Shown piece after piece: positions 1-10,700 of a stretch of 62,000 nucleotides of DNA; within the stretch, counting starts at the first letter, position 1, and the number at the start of each line of letters is the position of its first letter. The DNA is from Zygnema cylindricum (Eukaryota; Streptophyta; Zygnematophyceae; Zygnematales; Zygnemataceae). The position numbers and the translations under genes are program-made. A model generated the notes under the pieces. It had not been told where the DNA came from. It ran no database searches and was given only the letters and a program-made list of their open reading frames with translations. Location: positions 1 to 62,000 of the forward strand of contig JBBHKE010002248.1 of the NCBI GenBank assembly GCA_037447655.1. The letters are read 5' to 3'.

Positions 1-960
1 AAATTATACCTTCCTCCTCTTCAAATAGATAGATGGAATGATACGAACTGGTTTAGATATATCCAAAATGTCAAAAACTCGTCCAGCTTTTTGTTCCATT
101 GGTGTGGAGCTTGCTTTAGTCCATAAAGAGACTTTATCAATCTGCACAACTTACTTTCTTCTCCTATCTCCACAAATCCTTCCGGTTGTCGCATGAAGAT
201 CTATTCTTCTAATTCTCCGTGTAAAAAAGTAGTTTTGATGTCTATCTGGTGAACTTCTATATCTTTTGTGGCGCTAGACTATGTAGAATCCGGACGGAGG
301 GAAATCTAACAACGGGAGCGAAAAACTCCTCATAATCAATTCCCTCCTTCTGCGTGTACCCCTTTGCCACCAATCTGGCCTTCTATCGCTTGATAGTGTT
401 ATCCGGATTGAGTTTCAACTTAAATACCCACTTGCATCCTATCGACTTTCTATCCAGAGGACAATCCGCCAGCTCCCATGTGTTTGCTTCCATAATGGAT
501 GTCATCTCTTCATTAATGGTTGCCATCCATCTACTACGTTCAGGACTTTTAACTGCTTCCTAGTAAGTATGGGATTTTCTCTCAAATGTGACAGCTTAAT
601 TACCTTGTTGTTCACTTGTCTATTTTGAAGTCTCTTGCTGCTTCTCCTTCCTCCTTTAAACTCCAATGCTAGAATGGAGGGTAATCTCGGATTTCTCTGA
701 ACGACTTCATATTCTCCCCTATCCCTGGAGTCCATCTCCGGACGTTCATCATCCATTTCCGGTCTTTCCTCGTTTTCTTCTTTGGTTTAAATCAGAAGAT
801 GTGACTCCAAGAGAGGGTCACTCTCAAGCACATTTTTCTCTTCCTCTGCAAGGTCAGTTTGAACCGGTTTTTGGTTAGAAGAATTTGAATCTAACTCATT
901 TTCGGATTCATTTCTAATTATAACCTGTTTAGTGTATTTAAAGGGATCTATAGACTTCCC
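1..960 (-). pseudogene. Element B, left part: copia pol relic (reverse transcriptase and integrase-RT linker)
   Basis: Reading the minus strand from 960 down, the sequence gives the integrase-RT linker (residues like GKSIDPFKY, then acidic stretches and RNPRLPSI), then the RT start (KARLVAKG-like at about 350-400). Next come the FMRQPEGF region (about 190) and SLYGLKQAP (about 100-130); it runs off the window before the YVDD motif. Several frameshifts and stops break it. It is one half of a family 2 element; the other half resumes at 9548, and the 8.6 kb between is element A. The reading continues across that junction (MDEG before A, GKSIDPF after it), which supports insertion into a formerly continuous pol gene. 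Non-functional. Confidence 0.85.
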
Positions 961-1618
961 TGTTGGGATATTGTCGTTTCGCGGTATTTCCGCGAAGCGA
1001 CATACTAACATTTATTTGTTAGACGTGAAGTATCACGTCATCATACAAAATGTACAACGTCGTTTCGCGGCAGTACTTTTGTTATCCGCGAATGAAACTT
1101 ATTATTTCGTTTCGCGTCACTTTATGTTTTCGTGCGCTTGTGTCTCATTTTGCGTGCAGGTGTTTTCGTGTGACAACACTTGTTTAAGTTAACGTTTAGA
1201 GTTAGTTGTTTCGAAGGAAGAAATTGCGTGCTACTTTATTCGTGGAAACGTCTTTGCAATATGCACAGTCAGCTAGGGACAGACTTCGTCGCTACGCTAA
1301 GTGCTGCTTGTCTTACCTTGTTGTTTTTTAGTGCAGAGTAACGAGTATATAAGCAAAAGTCTACATGTGGCAGAGTATTCGATTATTGAATCTCATATGA
1401 TTGAATCATAGAGAATTAATCTTGGAGTAAGAGATTATTTAAAGAGAAAAGAGAAGAGATAGAAGAGAGAAGAGAGATGTTGTAAAGAGGCTTCGGCCAA
1501 GAACACTTAAAATCTTTTTGGATGAATATTCCTCTTGTCTTTTATGAGCTTCTGCTGTGTAAATGATTTATGTTTTGTGAATTATTAAGAGTGAATGTCT
1601 TTTGCTCAAGATCCTACA
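961..1618 (+). repeat. 5' LTR of element A
   Basis: Begins TGTTGGGATATTG and ends TCCTACA; a close second copy is at 8888-9547. A near-palindrome of TTTCGCGG and CCGCGAA arms lies about 10-40 bp in, and GACGTGA-AGTA-TCACGTC at about 1022-1039. A TATATAAG box is at 1346-1353, followed by purine-rich GAGAGAAGAG tracts, as expected for promoter and leader. An ATG at 1595 opens a frame that runs out of the LTR into gag. Confidence 0.9.
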
Positions 1619-2302
1619 ATTGATATCGGAGCTAGTGCTTCGGAGATAGAGAGAGAGCACATGGTGAGGAAGAAGAATAGAAATACTCCTTCCCCCATGT
1701 TGACTTCGGAGAGAGCAAGAGATTTCAGTTTTTCGTGTTCTCAATTTGAGGAGACCCGGAATATGGAGAGAAAATTTGAAGAAATGTTTGATACACTTAT
1801 TAAATTATAATATGTCAGGGAAATCCGTGGCCTTTAATGGCACAAATTATGCCATTTGGAAGAAGTTTATTTCAGGCCAACTTATTCTTAAGAAGCGTTA
1901 GAGGATTGACAATGGAGAAGAGAAAATGCCACTCGAGAGTAAGGCATGTGCTCAATGGAGTTTGAAAGATATTGCGGCAACGACACGTTTAATGAAAAAT
2001 TGCACTTCTTCCGTGCTTGATCATTTTCTAGCTCACAGCACGGCCCGTGAGTGTTGGCAAGCACTTGAGGAGCAATATGAGAAAGGCGTTGAGATCAACG
2101 GTCAATATGTTTATATGGACTTTATGAATTTTAAAATCAAGTCAAATGAAGTGATGGATTATGCCGTGAAGCGCTTCAATATTATACTCGAGAAGTTACT
2201 CAACAATGGTCGAGTTATCTTGGATGCGGATAAATTAAGCGTTTTTGTTAACGCTTTACCGGACAAGCTTTCATATCTTAAAGCTATTTTTACGAGCGAA
2301 GG
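1595..2302 (+). pseudogene. Element A gag relic
   Basis: An ORF opening at ATG 1595, inside the LTR, gives an N-terminal charged segment (SEIEREHMVRKKNRN and so on) up to 1810. A second frame from 1812 reads MSGKSVAFNGTNYAIW and continues as copia Gag (UBN2-like core, residues such as ECWQALEEQYEKG, LLNNGRVILDADKLS). The F copy (17859-18865) has a longer link between these two parts, so A has lost about 100 bp there. A conserved Trp codon is TAG at 1899-1901. The frame ends at about 2302, where element C sequence takes over. No zinc knuckle remains. Confidence 0.8.
1621..1632 (+). promoter_or_regulatory. Primer-binding site of element A (initiator Met tRNA 3' end)
   Basis: TGATATCGGAGC, two bases after the LTR end, differs by one base from TGGTATCGGAGC seen in element H (25018) and is close to the standard plant copia site TGGTATCAGAGC. 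It is read in frame as part of the ORF that starts in the LTR. Confidence 0.7.
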
Positions 2303-2445
2303 TGGATCAGGTTTTATAGTGAGTGAAACATCAATGTTTGATTGGTTTCTTGGTTAGCTTCTGTGTAAGGAATGTCTACTTCTACCACTACTACTGCAGC
2401 TCCACCTGTACTGGTAGTCATAGAACAACAGGTTATGGGCCAGTC
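2302..2445 (+). repeat. 5' LTR tail and primer-binding site of element C
   Basis: The last 129 bp of the LTR end in GAACAACA at 2430 and include the gag ATG at 2372. Immediately after is GGTTATGGGCCAGTC, complementary in its first 11 bases to the anticodon arm of initiator Met tRNA (GGCCCATAACC). The site is translated as V-M-G-Q in gag. Confidence 0.75.
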
Positions 2446-3253
2446 TCCAAGAATACCAATCTTTAATGGGCAGAAGTATGCTTAATGGGCGGATATGGTT
2501 GAGTCATATTTTGAAACTGCAGGTTTGTTGGAAGTGATAGATGGATCCCTTGATGAAGCTGATCCATCATGGGCAAAGAAAAATTCGTCAGCTCGGAACG
2601 CTCTGAAGCTTTGCCTTTCGGAGAACATTGTTATGTCTCGAATCAAAATGAAGAAGGCGATTGATATTTGGACTTCCCTCAAATCGTCTTATGAGAAGGC
2701 GAATGTTCACGAGGAGCTTTTGTTGGCAGGAAAAATTTGGGATTACAAATACTCGAGGGAACAATGGCGCAATATACTGACAACTTTCGAACTCTCATTC
2801 ATTCTCATACATGTGCTGGTGGCTCTTTCCCAGTGTTTCAGCATGCTGCTTTAATCATTAGAGGTCTTCCTAGTAGTATCAAAGATGCATCTGCTGAATT
2901 GAAAAAGCATGATAAGTCAAGCTGGACACTTCAGTTAGCTATCAATATTATATTGGAAGAAGAGTCTATCTCAAAAATGATAAATGGAGAAAAGCAAGTA
3001 GAGGCTTTTAACACAGATTTTGACAGAAGAGGACAGTTTAATCAGTCAAAAAATCAGTTTACTCAGCTCAAAAATCAGGGTCCTAGGAATCCAAGACAGT
3101 CTAATTAGTTTAATCAAGGACAAAATAGGCAAAGTTTTACTACAAGCTTTTACTGTTCAGAGAAAGGTTATGGATTTAGGTACTGTCATAAAATTAAGAA
3201 GGCAAATGAAACTGGTTTATATAGGCCAGGGTGGCAGAAAAGTCAGTTTCTAA
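2372..3253 (+). pseudogene. Element C gag relic
   Basis: The frame starts at ATG 2372 in the LTR (MSTSTTTTAAPP), crosses the primer-binding site, and continues VMGQSPRIPIFNGQKYA. A TAA at 2483 replaces a Tyr codon conserved in L (NGQKYLYWAD). The Gag core follows (MVESYFETAGLLEVIDG, MSRIKMKKAIDIWTSLKSSYEKA, AGKIWDYKYS), a frameshift lies near 2760, then ASAELKKHDKSSWTLQLAI and a Gln/Asn-rich tail. The CCHC knuckle region is mutated, leaving only FYCSEKGYGFRYCHK-like remains. The protease motif seen in M (DTGA at 57838) is absent because of a deletion near 3250. Non-functional. Confidence 0.8.
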
Positions 3254-5640
3254 ATACTACACCTGCAAAGAATGTATACTATTCTTGTGGCATGAGTGTC
3301 CAGACTTCTTCTCAGGGTGATGTTTCATTGTTGGTAGATATAGGAGGCAAGTCGGTTGAAAGAACCTTACACAATGTATTGTATGTTCCGGACTTCAAAA
3401 AGAATTTGTTTTCTACGTCTATAGTTGAAAGCAAAGGCTTTGAAGTGACCCTTAAAGGGGGTAAACAGGTTTGTAAGCAAGCTGGGAAAAGTAGCATTTA
3501 CAGGAACTAGAGATAAAAGTAAAATGTAACGCATGGATATAGCAGATTCTAAAGAAAATGATGTTCTTTACTCGAGTGTAATGTATGAGAATGAATTATG
3601 GCATAAAAGGCTAGGTCATGTTAATCATGACAACTTGAGCAAAATGGTGAAATCTGGCAAAATAGAAGGTGTTTCTCTAACAGATCAGCCAGTTAAAACA
3701 TGTGATGGCTGCTCTTTGGGGAAGATTCACAAGCTGTTTTTTCCACAAGAATCGGAGCACAGATCAACGAAGGTCTTACAGCTCGTTCATTTTGATGTGT
3801 TGGGCCCGGCTCAGATACCATCTGCTGGGGGGGTCTGCTTCATGGTGACTTTTACTGATGATTTTTCCAGATATACTAAAGTGTATTTAATGAAATAGAA
3901 AAGTGAGGTTTTTCACACTTCAAACACTACAAGGTTTGGGCGGAAAAGCTACATGGTACTTCAATTTTGGAACTCAAATTGTATAATGGAGGCGAGTATA
4001 TGTCAAATGAATTTAAAAAGTTTCTTTTGGATGAAGGCATCAGTCGTCAGCTGATTGTTCCTTACACACCTCAACAAAATGGTGTTTCAGAGAGGTTAAA
4101 TAGAATAGTTACAGAGTGTGCTAGATCTATGCCTGCTGATAAAAGTGTAGATATGAAATTTTGGGTTGAGGCCCTAAATTGTGCAGTGTACATCAAAAAT
4201 AGACTTAGGTCCAGATCGGTTAGCACAACACCTTTTGAACTATGGACAGGTAGAAAACCCCAGGTCGGTCATGTTAAAGTGTTTGGGGGTAAATGCTTTA
4301 TCTTAAATACTTCTCAGTCTACGTGGAAAATGGAGCCAAAAGGGTGACCGAGAATCCTCATGGGGTATGATGATTATTCAAAAGGGTATAGGGTATATGT
4401 TCTAGAAAAGGACAAAATTGTGGTGTCCAGAAATGTTATTGTAAAAGATGAACGAGATTCAGCAGACCTATTTACATTGACTGACAAGCAGGCTGAAATG
4501 AAATCTCATGAATATGTAATTTTTGATACTCTCAAAACCACTTACTTTCCAGTGGTTCAGCAACCTATTGCACAGCAAGTTTTTTCTGATCACCAAGATC
4601 ATGTACAGCCTCATCATGAGCAAGCTAAGAGGCTCCAGGAGCAGCAACAAAAAATTACAAGACAGCCAAGGAACGCATGACAGCCATCGGTCTCCGCCTC
4701 AAAATTTCCAAGGGGAAGGAGATCTAGCAGCCGTCTGCAATCAGGTTCCCATTTTGCATTTTCTTCAACTTCAGGAGAACCTCTGACCATCCGGAGGCCT
4801 TCTCGTCAACCGAAAAAACTCACTGGAATGAGGCAGCAAAGGACGAGATGAAATCGATAATGGAGGCTCAAACGTGGGAGTAAGTTGATCTTCCTCCGGA
4901 CCGGAAAACTATTGGCAGCAAATGGGTGTTCAAAGTTAAGTTTAATCCGGATGGAACAATTGAGAGATACAAAGCCAACCTTGTGGCAAAGGGTTACAAT
5001 CAGAAGGAGGGAGTTGATTTTGAGGAAACCTTCTCTCCGGTGGTAAGGTTGCCAACTGTTAGAATTTTGTTAAGTCTAGTTGCAATTGAAAATATGGAAG
5101 TTCATCAAATGGATGTTAAGACAGCTTTTCTTCATGGAGAGCTTGAAAAAACTATCTATATAAAGCAACAAGAAATGTATGAAGAGACAGGAAAGGAAAA
5201 ACTAGTCTATAAACTGCTGAAATCCTTGTATGGGCTGAAACAAGCCCCTAGACAATGGAACTTGAAGTTGGATGAGTTCCTAAGTGGACTAGGCTTTAAA
5301 AGATTAAGTTCAGATCATTCTGTGTATTTTCTACAAGGAAATGGTGGGATACTCTATATTGTTGAATATGTAGATGATCTGCTACTTATCAGCAAATCTA
5401 TGGATGAAATAAATCGTATTAAGGGAGCCTTAAACACCAGATATGAGATGAAGAATCTTGGTGAAGCCAAATATATATTAGGGATACAAGTAAAGAGAGA
5501 TAGAAATAAGAGACAGATAATGCTAACTCAAAAGGAAGCCATAGGTTCCATGCTTGAAAAAATTGAAATGACTTACTAAAGCTCTGCTTGCACCTAAATT
5601 ACAGTTTTGTAGACAAGCTATTGGTCTGAGTGAATAGCTG
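3254..5640 (+). pseudogene. Element C pol relic (protease end, integrase, RT; RNase H deleted)
   Basis: Order: end of protease (VERTLHNVLYVPDFKKNLFST), GAG-pre-integrase (ELWHKRLGHVNHDNL), integrase zinc Cys pair (CDGCSLGK) and integrase core with HFDVLGP in place of HSDV/HTDV. The middle Asp motif is altered (LYNGGEY instead of SDNGGEY); the third motif NGVSERLN keeps Glu. RT has MDVKTAFLHG, LYGLKQAPRQW and YVDD at 5367-5378. At about 5575 the frame jumps from MLEKIEM to the terminal ALLAPKLQFCRQAIG, so about 760 bp of RNase H present in M (60247-61016) are missing. Several stops interrupt it. Confidence 0.85.
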
Positions 5641-5660
5641 AGTCTAAACCTTTAGGGGAG

Positions 5661-6626
5661 TGTTGATTTCAAAGCTTTATCCTTAGTAGATAAGGCTGTG
5701 AGGGGAGGTTTATAACTTAGAATATTTTTGGGTCCTTGAAGTTGTAATACTTACCTTGTATAGTGTGACAGTGGATGAGTAACTCTGAGTGTAGTGTACG
5801 GTCCGATGGACACGCGTCAGTATAAGGGACAATAGAGAAAAGGCGGAATGAATCTTGACACATGTAACACATCGAAAGAAGTCAAACCGGCCCATCGGAC
5901 GGATGAAAAAGAATAACGGACATCAGGGAAAAACAATTGTGAAGAATAATTACAGGACGTCGATTTGAACTGAACTTACGGTTACGATTTGAGTGTGGAC
6001 CACAGGTGACGAAGTACTCCGTAAGCACTCCAAATATTCGTAAAAGATTAACCACAGCCGGTTGGACTTAATTGACTACTGCTGACTAAGCAGCAACATT
6101 GTGTGTACGGCGCCAAATGAAGAAAACCTGAAAAAACGGTTTCTTGAGTTTAGTGAATTTAAATTTAGTGTGACATTGCTTGATTTAGGTTAGTGGCAAA
6201 CATGTTTTTTTAGAAGTACATTAGGTACTCTGTCGTACTATAGTACAGTACAACTATTTAGATACTACATTCTTATCGTTCAAAATGACCAGTAGATATA
6301 CTCTTAGTGTATAAATGTTCAGGTCTTAGAAATATTTTGTTAACCAGTTTTGAGATAATGCAAATCATAATGCATTTTTTGTGAAACTTGCAGATGTCAT
6401 ATCTTATGGTTTACTGGTTCAATTGTGTTGTAATTTTGTGAATTGACAGGGTGTATGCTGATGATATTCTATGCTGAATTTGGTTTAATTTGTACTTGTG
6501 GATCAGGTTTTATAGTGAGTGAAACATCAGTGTTTGATTGGTTTCTTGGTTAGCTTCTGTGTAAGGAATGTCTACATCTACAACTACTACTGCAGCTCCA
6601 CCTGTACCGGTAGTCATAAAACAACA
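5661..6626 (+). repeat. 3' LTR of element C
   Basis: Begins TGTTGATTTCAAAGC directly after the polypurine tract TTTAGGGGAG and ends AAAACAACA; 966 bp, the same length as M's 5' LTR (55893-56858). A TATAAA lies at about 6309. The copy includes the gag start region (ATGTCTACATCTACAACTAC at about 6568), showing that the LTR extends into the coding sequence. Confidence 0.85.
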
Positions 6627-6628
6627 GA

Positions 6629-7116
6629 TTTGTACGGACTACGTCCGATTCTGGAGTTTACGTGAAAGGTAAAGGAGTTACCAAATCATATTTTATGTTT
6701 ATGTGGATGATTTATTGATGGCATACGACAAGATGGAGCGCTTTAATGAGTTGAAACGGTACCTTGGATTACATTTCAAAGTGACAAATCTTTAAGAGGT
6801 ACGCTATATTTTGGGAATTGAAGTGATAGGCTACAAAGAGGGGAACATTTAATTGAGTCAATCTCAATATTGTAAGGAGGTTTTGGAGAGATTCGGTATG
6901 ACAGACACTAAACCGCTTTTTGAGCCACCTGATGCAAATCTACAAATTCTTAAGTTTGAGGAAGAAGATTCTGTTGACGTACCATATTGAGAGGCGGTTG
7001 GTTCACTTATGTACCTTAGCGTTGGTACTCGTCCAGATATTTCGGCCGCGGTTTCCATCGTCAGTCATAATAGTCACGAGCCAAAGAAGGCGCATTGGGA
7101 TGCCGTACGACGTATC
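6629..7116 (+). pseudogene. Element A reverse transcriptase relic, first part
   Basis: After the C LTR the sequence resumes as family 1 RT at FVRTTSDSGVYVKGKG, the same point covered by F at about 15870. YVDD is at 6700-6711. It continues through ERFNELKRYLGLHFKVTNL, YILGIEVI, and SVGTRPDISAAVSIVS to 7116, where solo LTR N begins. Frameshifts near 6690 and a TAA near 6793 break it. The RT N-terminal third, present in F, is missing here. Confidence 0.8.
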
Positions 7117-8324
7117 TGTTAAAATTTGTGTATTTTCTAGGTCAAAATTTATTCTATGTGTTTGTCAAATGGTCTTGTCTAAGTCATCCATACTTGTCGT
7201 AGTCATTGGAAGATAGAGAAAGCCATGGCTGCCCCCATAGTCAATAGAAACACGCAAACAGAGGTCAAAATTTATTCTATGTGTTTGTCAAATGGTCTTG
7301 TCTAAGTCATCCATACTAGTCGTAGTCATTGGAAGATAGAGATAGCCATGGCTGCCCCCATAATCAAAAGAAACACGCAAACAGGCAGGCAGACAGGCAG
7401 AAAAACTGTAGGTGACCAAAATGTTGCCCTGGACTTGATTTGAACCTGGGTCTTGCGGAACTGAGGTACTGTGACGCCTTAACTGTTAAGACGTAGACGA
7501 AACGATACACGTGCATGGTTCAATATTGTATTAAAAAATTACGCAACAACATTTTATCTAAAGGATGAAATTGACGAAACGACACATATAAATAACGGCG
7601 CTCACGAACGCGAATCGATCCGTGTAAAATACTTGATCGGAGGGACGTCGTCACCGGCGCCAAACCGGAGTGAGTATTTGGCAGCCTTTGGACATAGCGG
7701 CGCGGTGTGCCATGTGGCGCCACATCATTGGACATTGGAAAAGATGGGAGGAAGTACCATGGCTTCCGATTTGAAAAGCGTCACCTTGTAGGCCTTGTCT
7801 TACAATGGTCTTACAATAAGTACATCGCCCACTGTACCTTCTTGTACTATACATTCTTCCTATAGGACTAGGGTTTAGAAGTTTGTAGTCGTGAGAAGGT
7901 AGACCAGGACTTAGTGAAATTCAGGTACCTCTCTCTAATGGAGCTTGTAACTATAAAGGTCATTTTTGACCAGCCATAACTAACTGCTCACTGGAGCAAA
8001 TTCAGTGATTCTTTTTGCTCCAGACTCAAGGGAGTCCAAGCTACACATGGGTATAGTCGATCATAGTTTTTTCTTGCAAGGGTGGCTCCATTTATAAGGG
8101 AATGTCAAAGTGGGTGAATGTGTCCAAAACTCATATTCTAACTTTTCATTCTGTGGTGGAACTGAGCACACACAAAGTCTTATTTCACAAGGGTGAAGTT
8201 CTATTGGGGTTGTGATTGTCAAGAGGTCAACCAATTGGGTTTATATAAGCTTGGAGTCGGCACTATCTAGATAAGCTTCTTGTGAGCTGCCTACCTGAGG
8301 ACCAATGGAGGTCTCTAAGTTACA
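7117..8324 (+). mobile_element. Solo LTR N (family 2) inside element A
   Basis: Begins TGTTAAAATTTG and ends AAGTTACA; flanked by GTATC (7112-7116) and ATATC (8325-8329). Removing N rejoins A's frame (ACGTATC then TTTCGATATTTAG), matching F's uninterrupted sequence near 15395. The body matches family 2 LTRs, for example the stretch GACCAGCCATAACT at about 7968 shared with D in reverse. It is in the plus orientation, opposite to the other family 2 copies here. No internal region remains, as expected after LTR-LTR recombination. A 123 bp tandem duplication and an antisense tRNA-like module (7425-7495) lengthen it to 1208 bp. Confidence 0.85.
7141..7386 (+). repeat. 123 bp direct tandem duplication within solo LTR N
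   Basis: Unit 1 (7141-7263) and unit 2 (7264-7386) both start GTCAAAATTTATTC and both contain the conserved family 2 motif CATACTTGTCGTAGT or a one-base variant, followed by AGCCATGGCTGCCCCCATA. Few differences are visible. Unit 2 is followed by GGCAGGCAGACAGGCAG, a short GGCA/GACA tract. Confidence 0.9.
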
Positions 8325-8854
8325 ATATCTTTCGATATTTAGTTGGTACGATTGATCTTGGTTTTTTGTTTACTTCTGTTTTAAAATCTTTGGAGTGTGT
8401 TGTGTATTGTGACGCTGATTGGGGCGGTGAATTTTATTCAATTAAGTCCACGTCAAAGTACCCATTTATTTTTGGAGGAGCCGCGAACTCGTGGAGTGCA
8501 AGGCTACAACCTGCGGTTGCGTTGAGTTCCACAAAATTTGAGTATATGGCTGCGTGTCATGCATCTAAGGCTTCGATTTGGATTAAGGAGATGTTACGTG
8601 AGTTAAGCATTTCGATTGGTTGTATGACGATGTATTCTGACAGCATGAGTTTGATGGAGTTGGCAAAAAATCTAGTGTTTCATAAGAGGACGAAACATAT
8701 CAAGATCCAATGGCATTTTGTAAGAGATTTGGCTACGGCGAACGAGATTGTATTTTCGTACGTACCAACAAGAGAAGATGCGACAGATTTTCTAACGAAA
8801 GCAGCCACACATGATGTATTTGAGAGGGGGCAACCAAAACTTAGATTATTTTGA
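8325..8854 (+). pseudogene. Element A RT end and RNase H
   Basis: Frame from about 8330 reads RYLVGTIDLGF, then RNase H: YCDADWGG (first catalytic Asp), SSTKFEYMAAC (Glu region, usually STxAEY), MYSDSMSL (second Asp, usually DNMS), and ends QPKLRLF at 8852 with a stop. It is open throughout, about 175 codons, so this piece is well preserved. The FHKRTKHIKIQWHFVRD segment is typical of copia RNase H. Confidence 0.8.
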
Positions 8855-8873
8855 AGAGTTTGGCAATTCCGAC

Positions 8874-9547
8874 AATAAGAGGGGAATTGTTGGGATATTT
8901 TCATTTCGCGGTATTTTCGCGAAGCGACATACTAACATTTATTTGTTAGACGTGAAGTATCACGTCATCATACAAAATGTACAACATCGTTTCTCGGCGG
9001 TACTTTTGTTATCCGCGAATGAAACGTATTACTTCGCTTTGCGTCACTTTATGTTTTCGTGCGCAGGTGTCTCATTTTGCGTGCAAGTGTTTTCGTGTGA
9101 CGACACGTGTTTAAGTCAACGTTTAGTGTTAGTTGTTTCGAAAGATGAAAGCCCGTGCTACTTTATTCTTGGAAACGTCTTTGCAATATGCACAGTCAGC
9201 TAGGGACAGACTTCGTCCTTATTTTAAGTGTTGCTTGTCTTACCTTGTTGTCTCTTAGTGCAAAGTAACGAGTATATAAGCAACAATCTACATGTGCAAA
9301 ATTATTGTATCTTATTGTATCTTATTAATCAGTCTATCTTAGATGATTAATCTTGGAGTAGAGATTACTTGAGAAGAGAGGGAAGAGAGAGAAGAGTGAA
9401 GAGAGATGATGTAAAGAGGCTTCGGCCAAAAACACTTATAAATATTTTTGGCTGAATATTCCTCTTGTCTTTTATGAGCTTCCACTGTGTAATGATTTAT
9501 GTTTTGTGAATTATTTTGAGTGAATGTCTTTTGCTTAAGCTCTTACA
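8874..9547 (+). repeat. Polypurine tract and 3' LTR of element A
   Basis: AATAAGAGGGGAAT precedes TGTTGGGATATT at 8888, where the LTR begins; it ends CTTACA at 9547 (660 bp). TATATAAG at 9273-9280. It carries the same GACGTGA-AGTA-TCACGTC palindrome and the LTR-internal ATG as the 5' copy. Scattered substitutions relative to 961-1618 indicate an old insertion. Confidence 0.9.
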
Positions 9548-10700
9548 TTTCCTTCATCCATGACTACTAAGTGTTTTACTAGAATGATGTCTTCTCTTCC
9601 GAGATCATAAACTCTACATTCCTTTACATTTTCATCATACCCAAGTAGGTATCCCGGCTTCCCCCTTGCATCTAACTTCCAATCAGATTTTTCTCTGTTT
9701 AGACTAAACACTTGACTTCCAAACACCTTCATGTGTGAAATATTGGGTTTTCTCCTGGTCCATCTTTTATAAGGTGTTTGTTCTTTTACCGCCGAGGTAA
9801 GGACTCTATTTTTGAGATAGTTAGCACAATTTATAACTTCTGCCCAAAAACTTTTTCTTGTTTTTTTATCCGACAACATACTACGGGCACTATCACTTAA
9901 TGTCCTATTTAGTCTCTCGGCTACACCATTTTGTTCTGGGTTTTTTGGAACAGTCTTTTGGTGTTGAACCCCATCCTCTTTCAAGAAATTCTCAAACTCA
10001 TTGGAAGTGTATTCCCCCCCATTATCACTCCTCACTCTCTTTATACGTGTCTCATGAAGCTTTTCACTCCATGCTTTATACTCTTTCAAATAAGCCGAAG
10101 CCTCAGATTTGTTTTTCAAGAAATATACTCTAAAGTATCTAGACCAATCATCAGTGATAGTAAGCATAAATCTTTTTCCTCCAACTGATGGCACTTTGGC
10201 CGGTCCCTATACGTCAGTATGATCTAGATCTAAGACCTTTTCACCCTTATATGTTGCGGTTTTTGGAAAAGGCAATCTGTGGGCCTTACCTTGAGCACAT
10301 CCGCTACAATTATCCAATGTCTCATTGTCCCCAAAATGTATTCCATTTTCTTCATTTATTTCAATATATCTAGATGCACATGTCCTAATCTTTTATGCCA
10401 CATCATTAAATCACTTACACCAGCATAGTAAACTCTTGTGTTTCCATTACTCAAATTCAGCCTAAACATTCCTTGGCTACCTTTTTCAGTTGTGAAGTAT
10501 TCTTCATTCTCATAGCTAGCAACAAAGACTCTTTTCGTAGTACTAGTCTCAAAACCTTTATCATCTAAGACCAACATAGAGGTAAGATTCTTGTTCAACT
10601 TTAGAATAAAAAGAACATAAGAGAAAGTTACTGCGGATGTCTTTCCATCGATTAAAACTCTCACATCTACAGATCCCACTAAATTAGTTGTTACTATTCT
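9548..10700 (-). pseudogene. Element B integrase relic
   Basis: Minus-strand reading from 10679: end of protease (VDVRVLIDGKTSAVTFS), GAG-pre-integrase with WHKRLGHVHLD, a frameshift near 10356, CSGCAQGKAHRLPFPK, then a 219-codon open stretch 10194-9535. That stretch holds the integrase core: TDDWSRY, RSDNGGEYTS (second Asp), NGVAERLNR (catalytic Glu), and the C-terminal KVFGSQVFSLN and GKPGYLLGYDE segments. The first core Asp lies just before it in DHTDV, followed by a TAG for Trp. It stops at the A insertion inside LVVMDEG. Confidence 0.85.

Larger units (their letters stand above)
2302..6626 (+). mobile_element. Element C, truncated family 3 copia element inside A
   Basis: C has a 129 bp remnant of its 5' LTR (2302-2430, aligning without length difference to 6498-6626), gag, part of pol and a full 966 bp 3' LTR. 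The missing 5' LTR portion and the missing A protease/integrase suggest one deletion that joined A gag to the C LTR through the short shared string GTGG. RNase H is also deleted. The right flank returns directly to A reverse transcriptase (ttgtacggactacg). Both C and M, the better-preserved relative at 55893, are plus-strand. Confidence 0.85.
961..9547 (+). mobile_element. Element A, family 1 copia retrotransposon inserted in element B
   Basis: Two direct LTRs (961-1618 and 8888-9547) flank gag, part of RT and RNase H. The 5 bp flanks are TTCCC (956-960) and TTTCC (9548-9552), one mismatch. Removing A plus one copy restores the uninterrupted B reading (cttccc then ttcatccat). Between gag and RT, protease and integrase are absent and a truncated family 3 element (C) is present. 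A solo family 2 LTR (N) interrupts RT/RNase H. A cannot make integrase itself. Nesting order from the sequence: B is oldest, A entered B, and N entered A. Confidence 0.9.
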
